The notes under the pieces are model-generated. The model saw only the letters and a program-made list of their open reading frames with translations. It was not told where the DNA came from and made no database searches. Source: Bacillus sp. BA3 (GTDB lineage: Bacteria > Bacillota > Bacilli > Bacillales > DSM-1321). Taken from it: DNA of 64,000 nucleotides. The DNA lies in the NCBI GenBank assembly GCA_002835675.1, contig PIZR01000001.1, forward strand, positions 298,302-362,301, written 5' to 3'. Below are positions 43,809-53,562 of this stretch, piece by piece. Position numbers and translations under genes: made by a program. The first letter of the stretch is position 1. Each line of letters starts with the position of its first letter.

Positions 43809-44936
43809 ATGGCGTTTAAGCAAATGACAGCCGGTGAGGTTTCAAAGAAAGTAATCAATAAAACCGACTTATTTATTTTGGATGTTCGAAATGAAAGTGA
43901 CTACAATGATTGGAAAATTGAAGGGGAGAATTTTGAATTCCTTAATATCCCTTACTTTGATCTACTGGATGGCGTGGAAGAAATAATCGATCAAATCCCG
44001 GCCAATAAAGAAATCCTGGTAGTATGTGCAAAGGAAGGCTCTTCCGTTATGGTAGCAGAAATGTTATCTGAAGCTGGATTGGACGTTTCTTATTTAAAGG
44101 GCGGCATGAAAGCATGGAGTGAACATTTGGAACCTGTGAAAATCGGTGAATTGACCAATGGCGGCGGAATTTACCAATTTGTTCGACTAGGTAAAGGCTG
44201 TCTATCTTACATGGTCGTTTCCAATGGTGAAGCAGCCATTATCGATTCTACTCGAATGATTGATGCCTACCTTGATTTCGCCGATGGTATCGGGGTGAAA
44301 ATTACACATGCTCTGGATACACACTTACATGCCGATCATATTTCAGGTGGAAGACGAATAGCGGAAGTAACAAATGCAACTTACTGGCTGCCGCCAAAAG
44401 ATGCGGCTGAAGTAACCTTTGAATATCAGCCATTAGTAAGCGGGAAAGTGATAACGATTGGTCATACTTCGATTGATATTCAAGCAATATATTCCCCGGG
44501 CCATACCATTGGTTCGACTTCATTTGTGGTCGATCAAAAATACTTGTTAAGCGGGGATATACTATTCATCGATTCGATTGGCAGACCGGACCTAGCTGGA
44601 TTGGCTGAGGATTGGGTAGGAGACTTGAGAGAAACACTGTATACACGTTATAGAGGATTATCAGACGAGTTAATCGTATTGCCATCACATTTCATGATCG
44701 TTGATGAATTGAATGAAGATGGAAGTGTCGCTAAAAAGTTGGGTGCGCTGTTTGCTGAAAATCATGGATTGAACATTGTAGATGAAACGGAATTCAGAGA
44801 GCTGGTAACAGGTAATTTACCGCCTCAGCCAAACGCTTATCAAGAAATTCGCGAAACCAATATGGGGAAAATCGAGCCTGATGATGAAAAACAGCGTGAA
44901 ATGGAAATCGGGCCAAATCGCTGTGCGGTTCGTTAA
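43809..44936 (+). CDS. Rhodanese-persulfide dioxygenase fusion (MBL fold)
   Basis: 375 aa from ATG 43809, with GGGGGG 8 bp upstream. Residues ~5-110 form a rhodanese ([15 protein letters not shown]; loop CAKEGSS). Residues ~120-350 are an ETHE1/BlhA-like metallo-beta-lactamase domain with [11 protein letters not shown] (~168-178), SPGHTIGST and [17 protein letters not shown]. It should oxidise persulfide to sulfite, with the rhodanese processing or supplying sulfane sulfur. Staphylococcal CstB has the MBL domain first; here the order is reversed. The TauE/SafE gene downstream would export sulfite. Confidence 0.92.
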   Translation: MAFKQMTAGEVSKKVINKTDLFILDVRNESDYNDWKIEGENFEFLNIPYFDLLDGVEEIIDQIPANKEILVVCAKEGSSVMVAEMLSEAGLDVSYLKGGMKAWSEHLEPVKIGELTNGGGIYQFVRLGKGCLSYMVVSNGEAAIIDSTRMIDAYLDFADGIGVKITHALDTHLHADHISGGRRIAEVTNATYWLPPKDAAEVTFEYQPLVSGKVITIGHTSIDIQAIYSPGHTIGSTSFVVDQKYLLSGDILFIDSIGRPDLAGLAEDWVGDLRETLYTRYRGLSDELIVLPSHFMIVDELNEDGSVAKKLGALFAENHGLNIVDETEFRELVTGNLPPQPNAYQEIRETNMGKIEPDDEKQREMEIGPNRCAVR

Positions 44937-44973
44937 TACCGATAAAAAGCCAAGAAAATAGGAGGAATGAAAT

Positions 44974-45201
44974 ATGCATTCAGATAAAGTGTTAAATGCT
45001 AAGGGACTAGCTTGTCCAATGCCGATCGTTAAAACGAGAAAAGCGATGAATGATTTGCAAACCGGGCAAGTGCTGGAAATACATGTAACCGATAAAGGAG
45101 CTAAAGCAGACTTAGCCGCTTGGTCAAAATCCGGTGGCCATGAACTGGTGGAAACGGCAGAAGAAAATGATATACTGAAATTTTGGATTAGAAAAGGCTG
45201 A
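44974..45201 (+). CDS. TusA-family sulfur carrier
   Basis: 75 aa. The sulfur-carrying Cys is in GLACPMPIVKTRKAM (~10-24), almost the same as in the TusA domain of the fusion at 42923. The rest (GQVLEIHVTDKGAKADLAAW) is the usual two-layer fold. AGGAGGAATG precedes the ATG, and a strong terminator follows. Confidence 0.94.
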   Translation: MHSDKVLNAKGLACPMPIVKTRKAMNDLQTGQVLEIHVTDKGAKADLAAWSKSGGHELVETAEENDILKFWIRKG

Positions 45202-45202
45202 T

Positions 45203-45236
45203 AAAAGAAGGGAACCATTAGGGTTCCCTTCTTTTA
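45203..45236 (+). terminator. Strong intrinsic terminator
   Basis: Perfect 14-bp stem AAAAGAAGGGAACC/GGTTCCCTTCTTTT with a 5-base loop. It lies between tusA and the exporter gene, only 16 bp before the latter, so exporter expression depends on read-through. Confidence 0.85.
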
Positions 45237-45251
45237 AGGGAGGCACTTACA

Positions 45252-46031
45252 ATGGATATCACCTTTATCATTACCATCTTTTTGATTGGTTTTATAGGTT
45301 CATACGTTTCAGGGATGCTCGGCATCGGCGGTTCGATAATAAATTATCCAATGCTGCTGTTTATTCCCCCAATCTTCGGTTTAGCGGCATTTAGTGCACA
45401 TGATGTGACAGGTATAAGTGCTGTACAAGTCTTATTCGCTTCCATCGGAGGAATATGGAGCTATCGTAAGAGCGGACATTTAAATAAAACGCTGATTCTC
45501 TATATGGGGATCAGTGTGTTAATCGGAAGCGTGGTTGGAAGTTTTGGATCACAATCGATGTCGGAAAACGGAGTGAATATCGTCTATGGCATTTTGGCGT
45601 TGATAGCGGCTGTCATGATGTTCATTCCGAAGAAAGGGATAGATGACATTCCTGTAGATCAAGTTACCTTCAACAAATGGCTTGCGGCCATTCTTGCCTT
45701 AATCGTAGGTTTAGGTGCCGGGATAGTCGGTGCCGGAGGAGGCTTTCTATTAGTTCCGATCATGCTTATCGTTTTAAGAATACCAACCAGGGTCACGATT
45801 GCGTCTTCATTAGCTATCACATTCATTTCATCCATTGGTGCAACAGCAGGGAAAATCTCAACGGGACAAGTGGACTTCTATCCGGCATTGATAATGGTGG
45901 GAGCGAGTTTAATAGCATCTCCGCTTGGGGCGATGGCCGGTAAAAATATGAATGTAAAAGTGCTGCAAGTTATACTGGCTTTATTGATTTTAGCGACGGC
46001 TGTGAAAACTTGGGTGGGGATAATGTCTTGA
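45252..46031 (+). CDS. TSUP (TauE/SafE) sulfite/sulfur-compound exporter
   Basis: 259 aa with about eight membrane helices in two repeats. [20 protein letters not shown] (~15-34) and [20 protein letters not shown] (~150-169) are the paired repeat signatures of the family. Following a persulfide dioxygenase, it is the likely exit path for sulfite, as TauE is in staphylococcal cst operons. GGGAGGC precedes the ATG. The sequence does not fix its substrate. Confidence 0.92.
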   Translation: MDITFIITIFLIGFIGSYVSGMLGIGGSIINYPMLLFIPPIFGLAAFSAHDVTGISAVQVLFASIGGIWSYRKSGHLNKTLILYMGISVLIGSVVGSFGSQSMSENGVNIVYGILALIAAVMMFIPKKGIDDIPVDQVTFNKWLAAILALIVGLGAGIVGAGGGFLLVPIMLIVLRIPTRVTIASSLAITFISSIGATAGKISTGQVDFYPALIMVGASLIASPLGAMAGKNMNVKVLQVILALLILATAVKTWVGIMS

Positions 46032-46195
46032 GTTTTGACACGGAAGGAAGCAGTTGTGAAAATTATATTAGAATTCTAAAAAGAGTCCCATCGTTAAAGA
46101 ATTGTTCTCAATAGGCCACAATAATAGTTCCTTTTCCTCCATCACTTTTTTTCTTATTATCTGTACCAGATAAGTAAATGGGACTTCTGTTAATA

Positions 46196-46227
46196 GAAAA
46201 AGCTGACTGTTGAAAGTCAGCTTTTTC
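46196..46227. terminator. Bidirectional terminator between convergent genes
   Basis: GAAAAAGCTGACT/AGTCAGCTTTTTC, a perfect 13-bp stem with a 6-base loop and A/T runs on both sides, serves the exporter gene (+) and the DUF456 gene (-). Confidence 0.85.
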
Positions 46228-46250
46228 TTATTGTGGCCGTTGACAAATAA

Positions 46251-46733
46251 TTAAAAAATTACCGCTAAAATAAACCAAACAATCATCAATAATTGAATTA
46301 ATACTTTGGCTAAGCTGCCGCCTAAAAAACCGATGATAGTTGCAAACCCAACTTTAGTAGCCTTCATTATATCTTTTTGAATGATTAATTCCGAAACGAG
46401 GACTGCTAAAAATGGTACGAGAATTATTCCAAAAGGAGGAAAGACAAATGAACCAACAATCGTGGCAATAGCTGCTATTGTCTCGGATGTTTTTGACCCC
46501 CCATACTTTTTAACAAAATAACTATTTGCGATAATGTCGGCCGCGATTAATACACCGCTCAACACAACCATACTGATCCAGAACCATAACGATAACTCAT
46601 CAGAATTAATGAGGAATTGATAAACTGCAAACCCTCCCCAAATAGCAACAACCGAAGGAATAATAGGATAGACAATTCCTACAAAACTTAAAGCAAATAA
46701 GACGATCGTTAAACCCCACCATAAAATATCCAA
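46251..46733 (-). CDS. DUF456-family membrane protein
   Basis: 160 aa; TTG start behind AAAGGTGGAG. It has four or five membrane helices, including LFALSFVGIVYPIIPSVVAI near the start and a Gly-rich FPPFGIILVPFLAVLVSELI stretch (~99-118), as in DUF456 proteins. Function unknown. It stands alone, convergent with the sulfur operon. Confidence 0.88.
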   Translation of the reverse strand: MDILWWGLTIVLFALSFVGIVYPIIPSVVAIWGGFAVYQFLINSDELSLWFWISMVVLSGVLIAADIIANSYFVKKYGGSKTSETIAAIATIVGSFVFPPFGIILVPFLAVLVSELIIQKDIMKATKVGFATIIGFLGGSLAKVLIQLLMIVWFILAVIF

Positions 46734-46931
46734 TGAAACTCCACCTTTTCATACTTACTTATCATATATCTATTAAATTATATTTCTATTTAGGGACAAA
46801 AACCATTTATTCTTTTTTTGTATATTCGATTCCCTCACACTTTAATTAACACTAGATGTATAATGTGTAAAATTAGAGTAAGTGTATGATGAAATAAAAA
46901 TATTTCCCAAATTGCCAAAAAGAACTTGTTG

Positions 46932-47084
46932 ATGAATCTTTATAATAACACTTTAACTAGGGGTGTTGCTGCTACCTTTTCCTTATTCAAAAAACTGGGC
47001 AGGTTAGTTGAAGATCATTTTCAAGCAAATGACATATATAAGCCATGTCCATATAAAGATGTTGTAATATTAAAGGAAAAGTAG
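46932..47084 (+). CDS. Possible 50-residue protein or gene 3' remnant
   Basis: ATG 46932 opens 50 codons ending at TAG 47084, including GVAATFSLFKKLGRLVEDHF and ending YKDVVILKEK. Its stop lies within the ribosome site region of the next gene (12 bp apart), which suits a two-gene unit. No clear ribosome site precedes it and the frame stays open a few codons upstream, so it may be the end of a lost gene. Family not recognised. Confidence 0.35.
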   Translation: MNLYNNTLTRGVAATFSLFKKLGRLVEDHFQANDIYKPCPYKDVVILKEK

Positions 47085-47096
47085 GAGGTTAAGAAG

Positions 47097-47417
47097 ATGA
47101 AAACTTTTGATTTAAAATCAGGAACAAAAGTAATAATAGACGAAAGTAGAATAGTAATAGAAAGAACAGGTGGAAAAAGTGCAATGAAGGGTTTGTTTGC
47201 AGGGCGAGCAATGGGGCAAATGACCATAAAAACGTCAGCAGTGACTGGGTTAATTCACTTTGCTGACTTTTTAATGATTTGTGCTTCTGGACTCCCGACT
47301 CCCAATGATTTTAAATTATCCAGCGTAGCAGAGATAAAACAATACCCTAACTGTATTGTTGCAAAAGAAAGTGAATTAGAAGAGTTATATCAATTTCTCA
47401 ACGGATTTATTAAGTAA
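47097..47417 (+). CDS. Uncharacterised small protein, possibly PH-like
   Basis: 106 aa; AGGAGGTTAAGAAG precedes the ATG. The beta-rich pattern (KVIIDESRIVIERTGG, then AMGQMTIKTSAVTGLIHF) and the end helix ELEELYQFLNGFIK are like the PH-type domains of DUF4429/YdbT-like proteins, but I cannot name the family. No signal peptide or clear membrane helix. A terminator follows. Confidence 0.7.
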   Translation: MKTFDLKSGTKVIIDESRIVIERTGGKSAMKGLFAGRAMGQMTIKTSAVTGLIHFADFLMICASGLPTPNDFKLSSVAEIKQYPNCIVAKESELEELYQFLNGFIK

Positions 47418-47477
47418 TGATTCCATAAAAGCCTTAACCTTTAGAGGTTTCCATATAGGGAACAAAAAAACACAACG

Positions 47478-47520
47478 AAAGCAGTTGATTTCATCTAAGA
47501 AATACAACTGCTTTTAGCTT
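47478..47520 (+). terminator. Intrinsic terminator
   Basis: AAAGCAGTTG/CAACTGCTTT, 10-bp stem with a 17-base loop and TTTAGCTTTT after it; 60 bp past the small PH-like gene. A second small hairpin AAGCTG/CAGCTT with T5 follows at 47589-47612. Confidence 0.65.
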
Positions 47521-47792
47521 TTGAAACAGTTATTTACGGTATAGTTCAAATACAATTGGTTATGATTTGAGAGCAATTAATAAGATTGAAGCTGTTTTTA
47601 GAGCAGCTTTTTACTTTATGCAACTATCAGGGCAGTTTCATAACAAAATAAGAATATATTTTTTGTAATAACCAAAACTTTATCAGACGCAACATTTTTA
47701 AGACCAGCTTAATTTCAACTACTTCTTCATTGTCTTTCAAATGGGATATTAGAGTACTAAGTGAAGAATATGTGATAATCTGTTAATTATAC

Positions 47793-47924
47793 GCCGCTGA
47801 GTCTTTCTTTCAAGAGTTGTTAGGTCCTCATCATTATGAAATTGATCAAAAGTCCTTAGTAGTTGTTTTTGGAAATGATCCTGCGGATATTTACTGGCAA
47901 ACAAGTAAACAAGGACTTTTATAA
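47793..47924 (+). pseudogene. 3' remnant of an unidentified gene
   Basis: An open frame without start runs to TAA 47922-47924, reading ESFFQELLGPHHYEIDQKSL and then VVVFGNDPADIYWQTSKQGL. Composition is protein-like. It ends 1 bp from the stop of the convergent transporter. The rest of the ~370-bp gap upstream shows no gene. Confidence 0.4.
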
Positions 47925-47925
47925 T

Positions 47926-49248
47926 TTACAAAAAAGAAATAGCGCCGCTAATAATAGCTAATACTGTTAAGATTAACGATGTCAAGATGGCCCATTTGTA
48001 TGCAAATTTCTGATATTCCCCAAGGTCTTTATCAACCATGCCAACTAATAGAATGGTTGATGCAACAAGTGGACTCATTAAATGAGCGGGTTGTCCCAAT
48101 ATAGAAGCGCGAGCAATTTCTAACGGACTAATACCATAAGCTGAAGCTGCCTCTGCAAGAATAGGGAGAACTCCAAAATAATAGGCATCATTAGATAAAA
48201 CGAAAGTGAATGGCATACTTGTAATGCCAACAATGACAGGGAAAAACTGTCCTAATGAAGCAGGTATTATCGCAACCAGTCCATTAGCAATAGCATCAAC
48301 CATTTTTGTACCGGAAAAGATTCCTGCAAATACTCCAGCTGCAAAAACTAGTAGAACAACAATTAGGGCATTTCCAGAATGTGCTAATATACGTCTTTTT
48401 TGCATTTCCAGATTAGGGTAGTTAATCATTAAAGCAATAGCGAAACCGACCAAAAATAAAATAGGGGAAGGTACCAATCCCATAATGAGAATGACCATAA
48501 TGCCTACCACAATTAATAAGTTAATCCACAAAAAACGAGGGCGTTTAATGTCAATATGAGGAAATGCATCAGTGGCTTCATTTTCTACAGTAGCAGCTAT
48601 TTCATTTTTTAACTCTTCTATGTGTATTACACCCAGTCGTTTACGTTCTTTTTTCCCTAAAATAAATGCGACGAAAATAACCCAAATAGCACCACCGATC
48701 ATGGTAGGAATAAGTGGAACAAAAAATTCGGATGCATCAAGTCCCAATACTGCTATTGCTCTGGTAGCAGGTCCACCCCAGGGGGTCATGCCACTCATAA
48801 CACTTAAAGCTAGCATGGCTACTGTGGCTAAAACCAATGGATTCATACCGATTCGTTTATAAAGTGGATACATAGCTGAAACAGTAATGATATACGTTGT
48901 TGTACCGTCTCCATCTAGGGCCACGAGTAATGCAAGAATTGTGGTACCTATCGAAATTTTGACAGGATCTCCCTTGACAACTTCTAATAACTTTTTGATA
49001 AGTGGGTCAAATAATCCCGTGTCTATCATAATACCAAAAAACAATATGGCGAATAATAATAGAGCTGCAGAAGGAGCGACTAGCTTAATGCCTTCCATCA
49101 TCATAGTGCCAATTTTACTTCCAAAACCACCAACTACTGCAAAAACAATCGGAACTAAAGTTAAAGCAACAATGGGCGATAAACGTTTGGACATAATTAA
49201 ATAGGTAAAAACGGTAACCATGGAGATGCCTAAAATTGTAAGAAACAT
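47926..49248 (-). CDS. CitMHS-family tricarboxylate transporter (copy 1)
   Basis: 440 aa from ATG 49248 (GGAGGGGATT upstream), about 11-12 membrane helices. The start [39 protein letters not shown] (~115) and [20 protein letters not shown] (~150) are typical of CitM/CitH carriers for metal-citrate complexes. It is a clear paralog of the carrier at 56672. Neighbouring tricarballylate/aconitate genes suggest a citrate-like tricarboxylate. A cre-like site and an operator-like repeat lie upstream. Confidence 0.92.
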   Translation of the reverse strand: MFLTILGISMVTVFTYLIMSKRLSPIVALTLVPIVFAVVGGFGSKIGTMMMEGIKLVAPSAALLLFAILFFGIMIDTGLFDPLIKKLLEVVKGDPVKISIGTTILALLVALDGDGTTTYIITVSAMYPLYKRIGMNPLVLATVAMLALSVMSGMTPWGGPATRAIAVLGLDASEFFVPLIPTMIGGAIWVIFVAFILGKKERKRLGVIHIEELKNEIAATVENEATDAFPHIDIKRPRFLWINLLIVVGIMVILIMGLVPSPILFLVGFAIALMINYPNLEMQKRRILAHSGNALIVVLLVFAAGVFAGIFSGTKMVDAIANGLVAIIPASLGQFFPVIVGITSMPFTFVLSNDAYYFGVLPILAEAASAYGISPLEIARASILGQPAHLMSPLVASTILLVGMVDKDLGEYQKFAYKWAILTSLILTVLAIISGAISFL

Positions 49249-49270
49249 AATTAAATCCCCTCCCATATTT

Positions 49271-49284
49271 TGAATGCGCTTTCA
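49271..49284 (-). promoter_or_regulatory. cre-like site before CitMHS copy 1
   Basis: TGAATGCGCTTTCA (TGAAAGCGCATTCA on the other strand) deviates at one position from the CcpA consensus and lies 23 bp before the start codon. Catabolite control of CitM is known in B. subtilis. Confidence 0.6.
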
Positions 49285-49405
49285 AATGATCTCTGGATGA
49301 CTAAGAAATAATTTTGTGACTCTTCAGAAAAATTAACTGGTAGATTAATAAGTTTTACACTATGCTTATGCGCTTTTCTTTATTAAAGGTAATACAGAGA
49401 GGACA

Positions 49406-49429
49406 ATAAGTTAAATACATATTTTTTTT
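49406..49429. promoter_or_regulatory. Shared tricarboxylate operator, site 1
   Basis: ATAAGTTAAATACATATTT plus a T run. It differs by one base from the site between prpF and lysR2 (55489) and matches the reverse of the site before CitMHS copy 2 (56524). Probably bound by one or both LysR proteins. Confidence 0.55.
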
Positions 49430-49547
49430 GTATTGGTATCAAAATAATTTATTCTTTAAAAAAGAATGGGGAGGGAAGCAAATAAAGCCATAGGATAAGT
49501 GATTCAATAACGAAATTTTTTTAATATTTAATGCAACTTTTAGTAAC

Positions 49548-49592
49548 AAAAAAGAAGGTCATCAATTTTGTGTAAGATAACCTTCTTTTCTT
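49548..49592. terminator. Terminator hairpin between CitMHS 1 and AbrB genes
   Basis: AAAGAAGGTCATC/GATAACCTTCTTT stem (one mismatch) with T runs on both strands; on the minus strand it ends the AbrB-LysR transcript, whose last gene stops at 49639. Confidence 0.65.
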
Positions 49593-49638
49593 TATAAATC
49601 AGACTTTTCATTGTCCTTGAGCAAAGCTTCCTCCTTTT

Positions 49639-50766
49639 TTATTTAACATTTAGTTTTACATTACTGTTCTTGTCTTTTCTTCTTAAACTTATTTTTAATA
49701 CCAATTTCAGTAATGGAGGCACTGCGGCATAAATAAAAGCCATCCGAAATAGTTGATAGCTGGTAACAGTAGATACATCAGCATTTACTTCTTGTGCAAT
49801 GATTCCCATTTGATCCATTCCACCAGGGGCTAAACTTAAAAAACCCGTAATAGTCGATAAATCATAATACTGGGTCAGTAGAAAACTAAAAAACATTGTT
49901 GCGCTAATCAAAATTAGTCCGTTCATCAAAGCCAATAATAAGGTTTTTCTTTTGTTGTTAAGTTGTTCCGGTTTTAATAGTAAACCGATATAACCGCCAA
50001 CCATAAATTGAGATATATCAAGAAGTGTAGGAGGAAGTGGTGGTCCCTGCAAACCTAAAAGACCTATTGCAGCAGCAACGATTACTGGTCCTAAAAAGTA
50101 AGGAGCTGGTAATTTGAATATTTTACCTATTCTTGCTGCCAGAAAACTAATAAGGGCGAACAGAAAGATAAGAGGAAATAAACCACTCCACTCTGGAATA
50201 ACGTTATCCGTTATTTTAGAGGAATCATTGGTACTATTCGCTGCAAAAATGGGACTGATAATTAAAAGGGGGACTAAGAAAACAACCATTATCACTCTTG
50301 TAACATGGAAAAAGGTTACTGTAGTAATATCAATACCTTTCATATCTTCTGCAAACACAACGATTTGTGACAAACCTCCAGGAATACTACTCGTTAAAGA
50401 TGTAGGATAGTCAATGCCGGAATATTTTGACATAACAAAAGCAGAACATGCACACACAAGGACAATTAAGGTTGTAAGGATCAACATTGAGGGAAGGTGA
50501 CTAATCATATCAGACAGTGAGCTCTTGGTAAAGGAGATGCCTATTGAATAACCTACAATAATTAATCCAGTATTTCTCATCGAAACGGGCCAAATTAATT
50601 TAACGTTTTTGAAACGTGATGCAATTAATAGGGCTGCCATTGGACCAAGTAGCCAGGGGATTGGAAACCTGATAAGAGAGAAAAGGCCGCCTCCAATAAA
50701 AGCAGTTAGAAGTGCAGCCGAAAATTGGATTGTCTTGCTTGCATTATTTAAATCCCACTTTTTCAT
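49639..50766 (-). CDS. AbrB-family membrane protein (PF05145 type)
   Basis: 375 aa from ATG 50766 (GGAAGAG upstream; an upstream ATG would overlap the lysR end). Ten or so membrane helices in two similar halves; GGLFSLIRFPIPWLLGPMAA, TSSIPGGLSQIVVFAEDMKG and the second-half LSLAPGGMDQMGIIAQEV repeat the GG-(L/M)-x-(Q/M) motif of the family once called putative ammonia monooxygenase. Such proteins often neighbour tricarboxylate transporters (TctABC-like). It follows lysR1 in the same direction, so it may take part in transport or regulation of uptake. Confidence 0.88.
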   Translation of the reverse strand: MKKWDLNNASKTIQFSAALLTAFIGGGLFSLIRFPIPWLLGPMAALLIASRFKNVKLIWPVSMRNTGLIIVGYSIGISFTKSSLSDMISHLPSMLILTTLIVLVCACSAFVMSKYSGIDYPTSLTSSIPGGLSQIVVFAEDMKGIDITTVTFFHVTRVIMVVFLVPLLIISPIFAANSTNDSSKITDNVIPEWSGLFPLIFLFALISFLAARIGKIFKLPAPYFLGPVIVAAAIGLLGLQGPPLPPTLLDISQFMVGGYIGLLLKPEQLNNKRKTLLLALMNGLILISATMFFSFLLTQYYDLSTITGFLSLAPGGMDQMGIIAQEVNADVSTVTSYQLFRMAFIYAAVPPLLKLVLKISLRRKDKNSNVKLNVK

Positions 50767-50812
50767 ATTAATTCTCTTCCTTTGTATTAGTTTTACTTCG
50801 TTTCGTCTTGTT

Positions 50813-51673
50813 TCATTGTTTAGAATCATTAAGAAAATCAATAAATGCTTTTACTTGTGCCAAATCCATAGTCACATCCCGATAAAATACCCAAGTTTCT
50901 CTAAGCAAATAGCTATTATCGCTTAATACAATGGGGAAAGTATACAGTGGTTCATCATTTTTAATACAGATTTCTGGTAAAATGGCATATCCTAAACCAT
51001 TAAGAACCAGTTCCTTACATGTTTCAATCCGATCTACCTCCATTGAAATCTTAGGTGGTAACGCAAATGTTTCCTGCCACCAGTTTTCAATAGTATTTCT
51101 TAACGATTGGTCTGTCTGATAATTAACTCTAGGAAGAAAAGGAAGTTCTTTTAATTCAATTTTTTTACTGGAGGCAATACAAATCTTTTCTTCTTGAAAT
51201 AACACTTTATTTTCCTGCCATTTGTAAGGACCTCTAACTATCCCGAGATGTGCTTCTTCTTTTTGAAGCATTTGATGAATTTGAGAACTCCATCCAGTTT
51301 TCAAACTGATTTCAACCTCTGGATATAGAGTTAGAAATTCTTTTAATAATAATGGTAGTTTATATCGGGCAAACAAGCCAGATACACCCAATCGCAAAGT
51401 TCCTTTTACTTTTTTATCCAAATTAGAAATATGCTCTTTTGCAGCTCCTAATTGCTTACGCATATTTTTCGAGTATTGAACGAGGTACTCCCCTTCAACT
51501 GTAAACTCGACACCTCTTTTGCCTCTAGAGATTAAATTTGTTTTGAACTCTTTTTCCAGCTGTTTTATACGATAGGATAAAGCTGGCTGGGAAATAAATA
51601 GTCGTTGTGCTGCCTTTGTTATATTTCTTTCTTCGTAAAGAGTAATTAATATAAGCCAGTCTTTTTCATCCAT
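50813..51673 (-). CDS. LysR-family regulator (copy 1)
   Basis: 286 aa. The N-terminal winged helix reads ERNITKAAQRLFISQPALSY (~15-34), followed by the effector-binding domain with TLRLGVSGLFARYKLPLLLK (~93-112). AAAGGAG precedes the ATG. It is divergent from the FAD-dependent dehydrogenase gene and 47 bp ahead of the AbrB gene. It is a paralog of the LysR at 55561; both begin MDEKDW and share many motifs such as LPEICL/LPEICI. The effector is probably a tricarboxylate (inference). Confidence 0.92.
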   Translation of the reverse strand: MDEKDWLILITLYEERNITKAAQRLFISQPALSYRIKQLEKEFKTNLISRGKRGVEFTVEGEYLVQYSKNMRKQLGAAKEHISNLDKKVKGTLRLGVSGLFARYKLPLLLKEFLTLYPEVEISLKTGWSSQIHQMLQKEEAHLGIVRGPYKWQENKVLFQEEKICIASSKKIELKELPFLPRVNYQTDQSLRNTIENWWQETFALPPKISMEVDRIETCKELVLNGLGYAILPEICIKNDEPLYTFPIVLSDNSYLLRETWVFYRDVTMDLAQVKAFIDFLNDSKQ

Positions 51674-51691
51674 AAAATTTTTCTCCTTTAA

Positions 51692-51710
51692 CCATAAAAA
51701 ATATTTATGG
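51692..51710. promoter_or_regulatory. LysR-type dyad between lysR1 and the dehydrogenase gene
   Basis: CCATAAA-AAATA-TTTATGG is a perfect 7-bp dyad 19 bp before the lysR1 start. Its AAAAAATATTTAT core resembles the AAAAAATATGTATTT of the other three tricarboxylate sites, so it may be a variant of the same operator. Confidence 0.5.
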
Positions 51711-51941
51711 GTAATTATAAAAAATGAAAATTTATTTAATTTCTAAAAGTATAATACAACTAATGAAAAAAGAAATCTATCTTTTTATGTAAATCAATAG
51801 ACTCACTATAGTTTTGCGTTTCCAGCATTCTTTCATAAATTTTTTCTATGGCAATGAATAAAAAAACAATATTATTTTTATTCATTATTTTCACTTATTA
51901 TTTACATGAAGAGTTATCACAACTTAACAGGAGGGGTAAAA

Positions 51942-53453
51942 ATGTCAAATACACAAAATTATGATGTAGTTGTAGTAGGGGCAGGAAACGCAGCTTTATG
52001 TGCCGCGATCTCAGCAAAAGAGGGAGGTGCTAGAGTTCTTGTATTAGAACGGGGACCAGTGGAAAAGCGTGGAGGGAACTCTTTCTTCACGGATGGAGCC
52101 ATTCGTGTTGCATACAATAATTTAGACGCAATCAGAAATATAATACCTGAATTAACAGATGAAGAATCCGAATTAATTGTAATGCCTGAATACACGAAAA
52201 CCGATTATTACAATGATTTAATGCGAGTAACAGGTGGACAAAGTAATCCTGAGTTAGCAAAGCAGCTGGTTTCTAGATCATATGAAACAATTGCGTGGAT
52301 GCGTGATCAGAGAATAAAATTTGAATTGAATTATGAAAATCAATCTTTCGTACAAGCTGGCAAGCGCAATTTCTGGGGAGGACTGCCTATCAAAACGGAG
52401 GATAAAGGCGTTGGCTTAATGAGACAGCTCTTTGCGCGGACAGAAGAAATTGGCATCGACGTTTGGTACGATTCACGTGCTGTGGAGCTTGTATCAGAGC
52501 ATAACACAATAACCGGTGTCGTTGTTGAGAAGGGTCATACAATGGTAACTGTTCAGACATCCGGTGTGATTTTGGCTTGTGGCGGCTTTGAAGCCAATAA
52601 GAAAATGAGAAGTGAAAATATTGGTGAAGAATGGGAAGCGGCTATTGTTCGTGGAACCGAGTTCAACACAGGAGACGGCATTTCCATGGCTATGGCAGTG
52701 GGGGCTCAAAAATTTGGGCAGTGGTCTGGATGTCATTCTATTGGGACAGATTATAATGCGCCAAAAGTAGGGGACTTCACGAAGCCGGGGGATATTTTTA
52801 AAAAGCATTCTTATCCGTACAGCGTCATGCTTAATAATGAAGGGAAACGGTTTGTTGATGAAGGAGCAGATTTACGAAATTACACCTATGCCAAATACGG
52901 CCGTGAGGTATTAAAACAGCCTGGACATGTGGCATATCAAATTTATGATGCACAGGTACGCCCGATGCTGCGTAAAGAATATGACCTTGAAGAAGCGACT
53001 ATTTATAAAGCAGATACGCTTGGAGAGTTGGCTAGTTTACTGCCGGTCAATCAAACACAATTTCTAAAAACGATCGAAGAGTATAACAGTGCGGTACAAG
53101 ATGGCGAGTATAGACCAGCAGAGAAAGATGGCAAAGGAACGAAAGGAATTACCCCTCCTAAATCCAACTGGGCACTTCGAATTGAGCAAGGTCCATTCTA
53201 TGCTTTCCCTGTAACGTGCGGTATCACCTTCTCGTTCGGTGGTCTGCATGTAGATACAACGGGTCATGTGTTAGACAAAGAAGAACAACCGATAAAAGGT
53301 CTCTTTGCGGCTGGTGAAATGATTGGGGGGATTTTTTATGAAAACTATCCTGGTGGATCCGGGTTAATGTCTGGAGCAGTCTTTGGAAAATTAGCTGGTT
53401 CATCAGCAGCACGCTATACTCAAGAAAAGGTTGAAACGATCAATAATCACTGA
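51942..53453 (+). CDS. tcuA: FAD-dependent tricarballylate dehydrogenase-like protein (TcuA type)
   Basis: 503 aa from ATG 51942 after AGGAGGGG. Residues ~7-37 form the FAD Rossmann motif (VVVGAGNAALCAAISAKEGG) with LERGP, followed by EKRGGNSFFTDGAIRVAY, a TcuA-type start. The end carries TFSFGGLHVDTTGHVL and FAAGEMIGGIFYENYPGGSG of the fumarate-reductase-like superfamily. TcuA oxidises tricarballylate to cis-aconitate. In Salmonella it works with the iron-sulfur protein TcuB, which is not in this window, so electrons must go elsewhere. Related substrates are possible. Confidence 0.88.
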   Translation: MSNTQNYDVVVVGAGNAALCAAISAKEGGARVLVLERGPVEKRGGNSFFTDGAIRVAYNNLDAIRNIIPELTDEESELIVMPEYTKTDYYNDLMRVTGGQSNPELAKQLVSRSYETIAWMRDQRIKFELNYENQSFVQAGKRNFWGGLPIKTEDKGVGLMRQLFARTEEIGIDVWYDSRAVELVSEHNTITGVVVEKGHTMVTVQTSGVILACGGFEANKKMRSENIGEEWEAAIVRGTEFNTGDGISMAMAVGAQKFGQWSGCHSIGTDYNAPKVGDFTKPGDIFKKHSYPYSVMLNNEGKRFVDEGADLRNYTYAKYGREVLKQPGHVAYQIYDAQVRPMLRKEYDLEEATIYKADTLGELASLLPVNQTQFLKTIEEYNSAVQDGEYRPAEKDGKGTKGITPPKSNWALRIEQGPFYAFPVTCGITFSFGGLHVDTTGHVLDKEEQPIKGLFAAGEMIGGIFYENYPGGSGLMSGAVFGKLAGSSAARYTQEKVETINNH

Positions 53454-53532
53454 GTCTTTTTCTTGAATGGTTTATTAGATAAGAATGTGTCCAAAAAATA
53501 ATAGAGATACGTGAAGTAGAAGAATGAAAAAT

Positions 53533-53562
53533 AGCCAAGGCTTAAAAAGTCCTTGGCTGTTT
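53533..53562 (+). terminator. Intrinsic terminator after tcuA
   Basis: AGCCAAGG/CCTTGGCT with inner CTT/AAG pairs and TGTTTGGT after it; 80 bp past the stop codon. Confidence 0.6.

Noticed and set aside
48887..49204. 105-codon plus-strand frame opposite the CitMHS gene
   Set aside because: Shadow of the carrier; its Ser/Thr/Ile-rich composition is the usual complement of membrane-helix codons.
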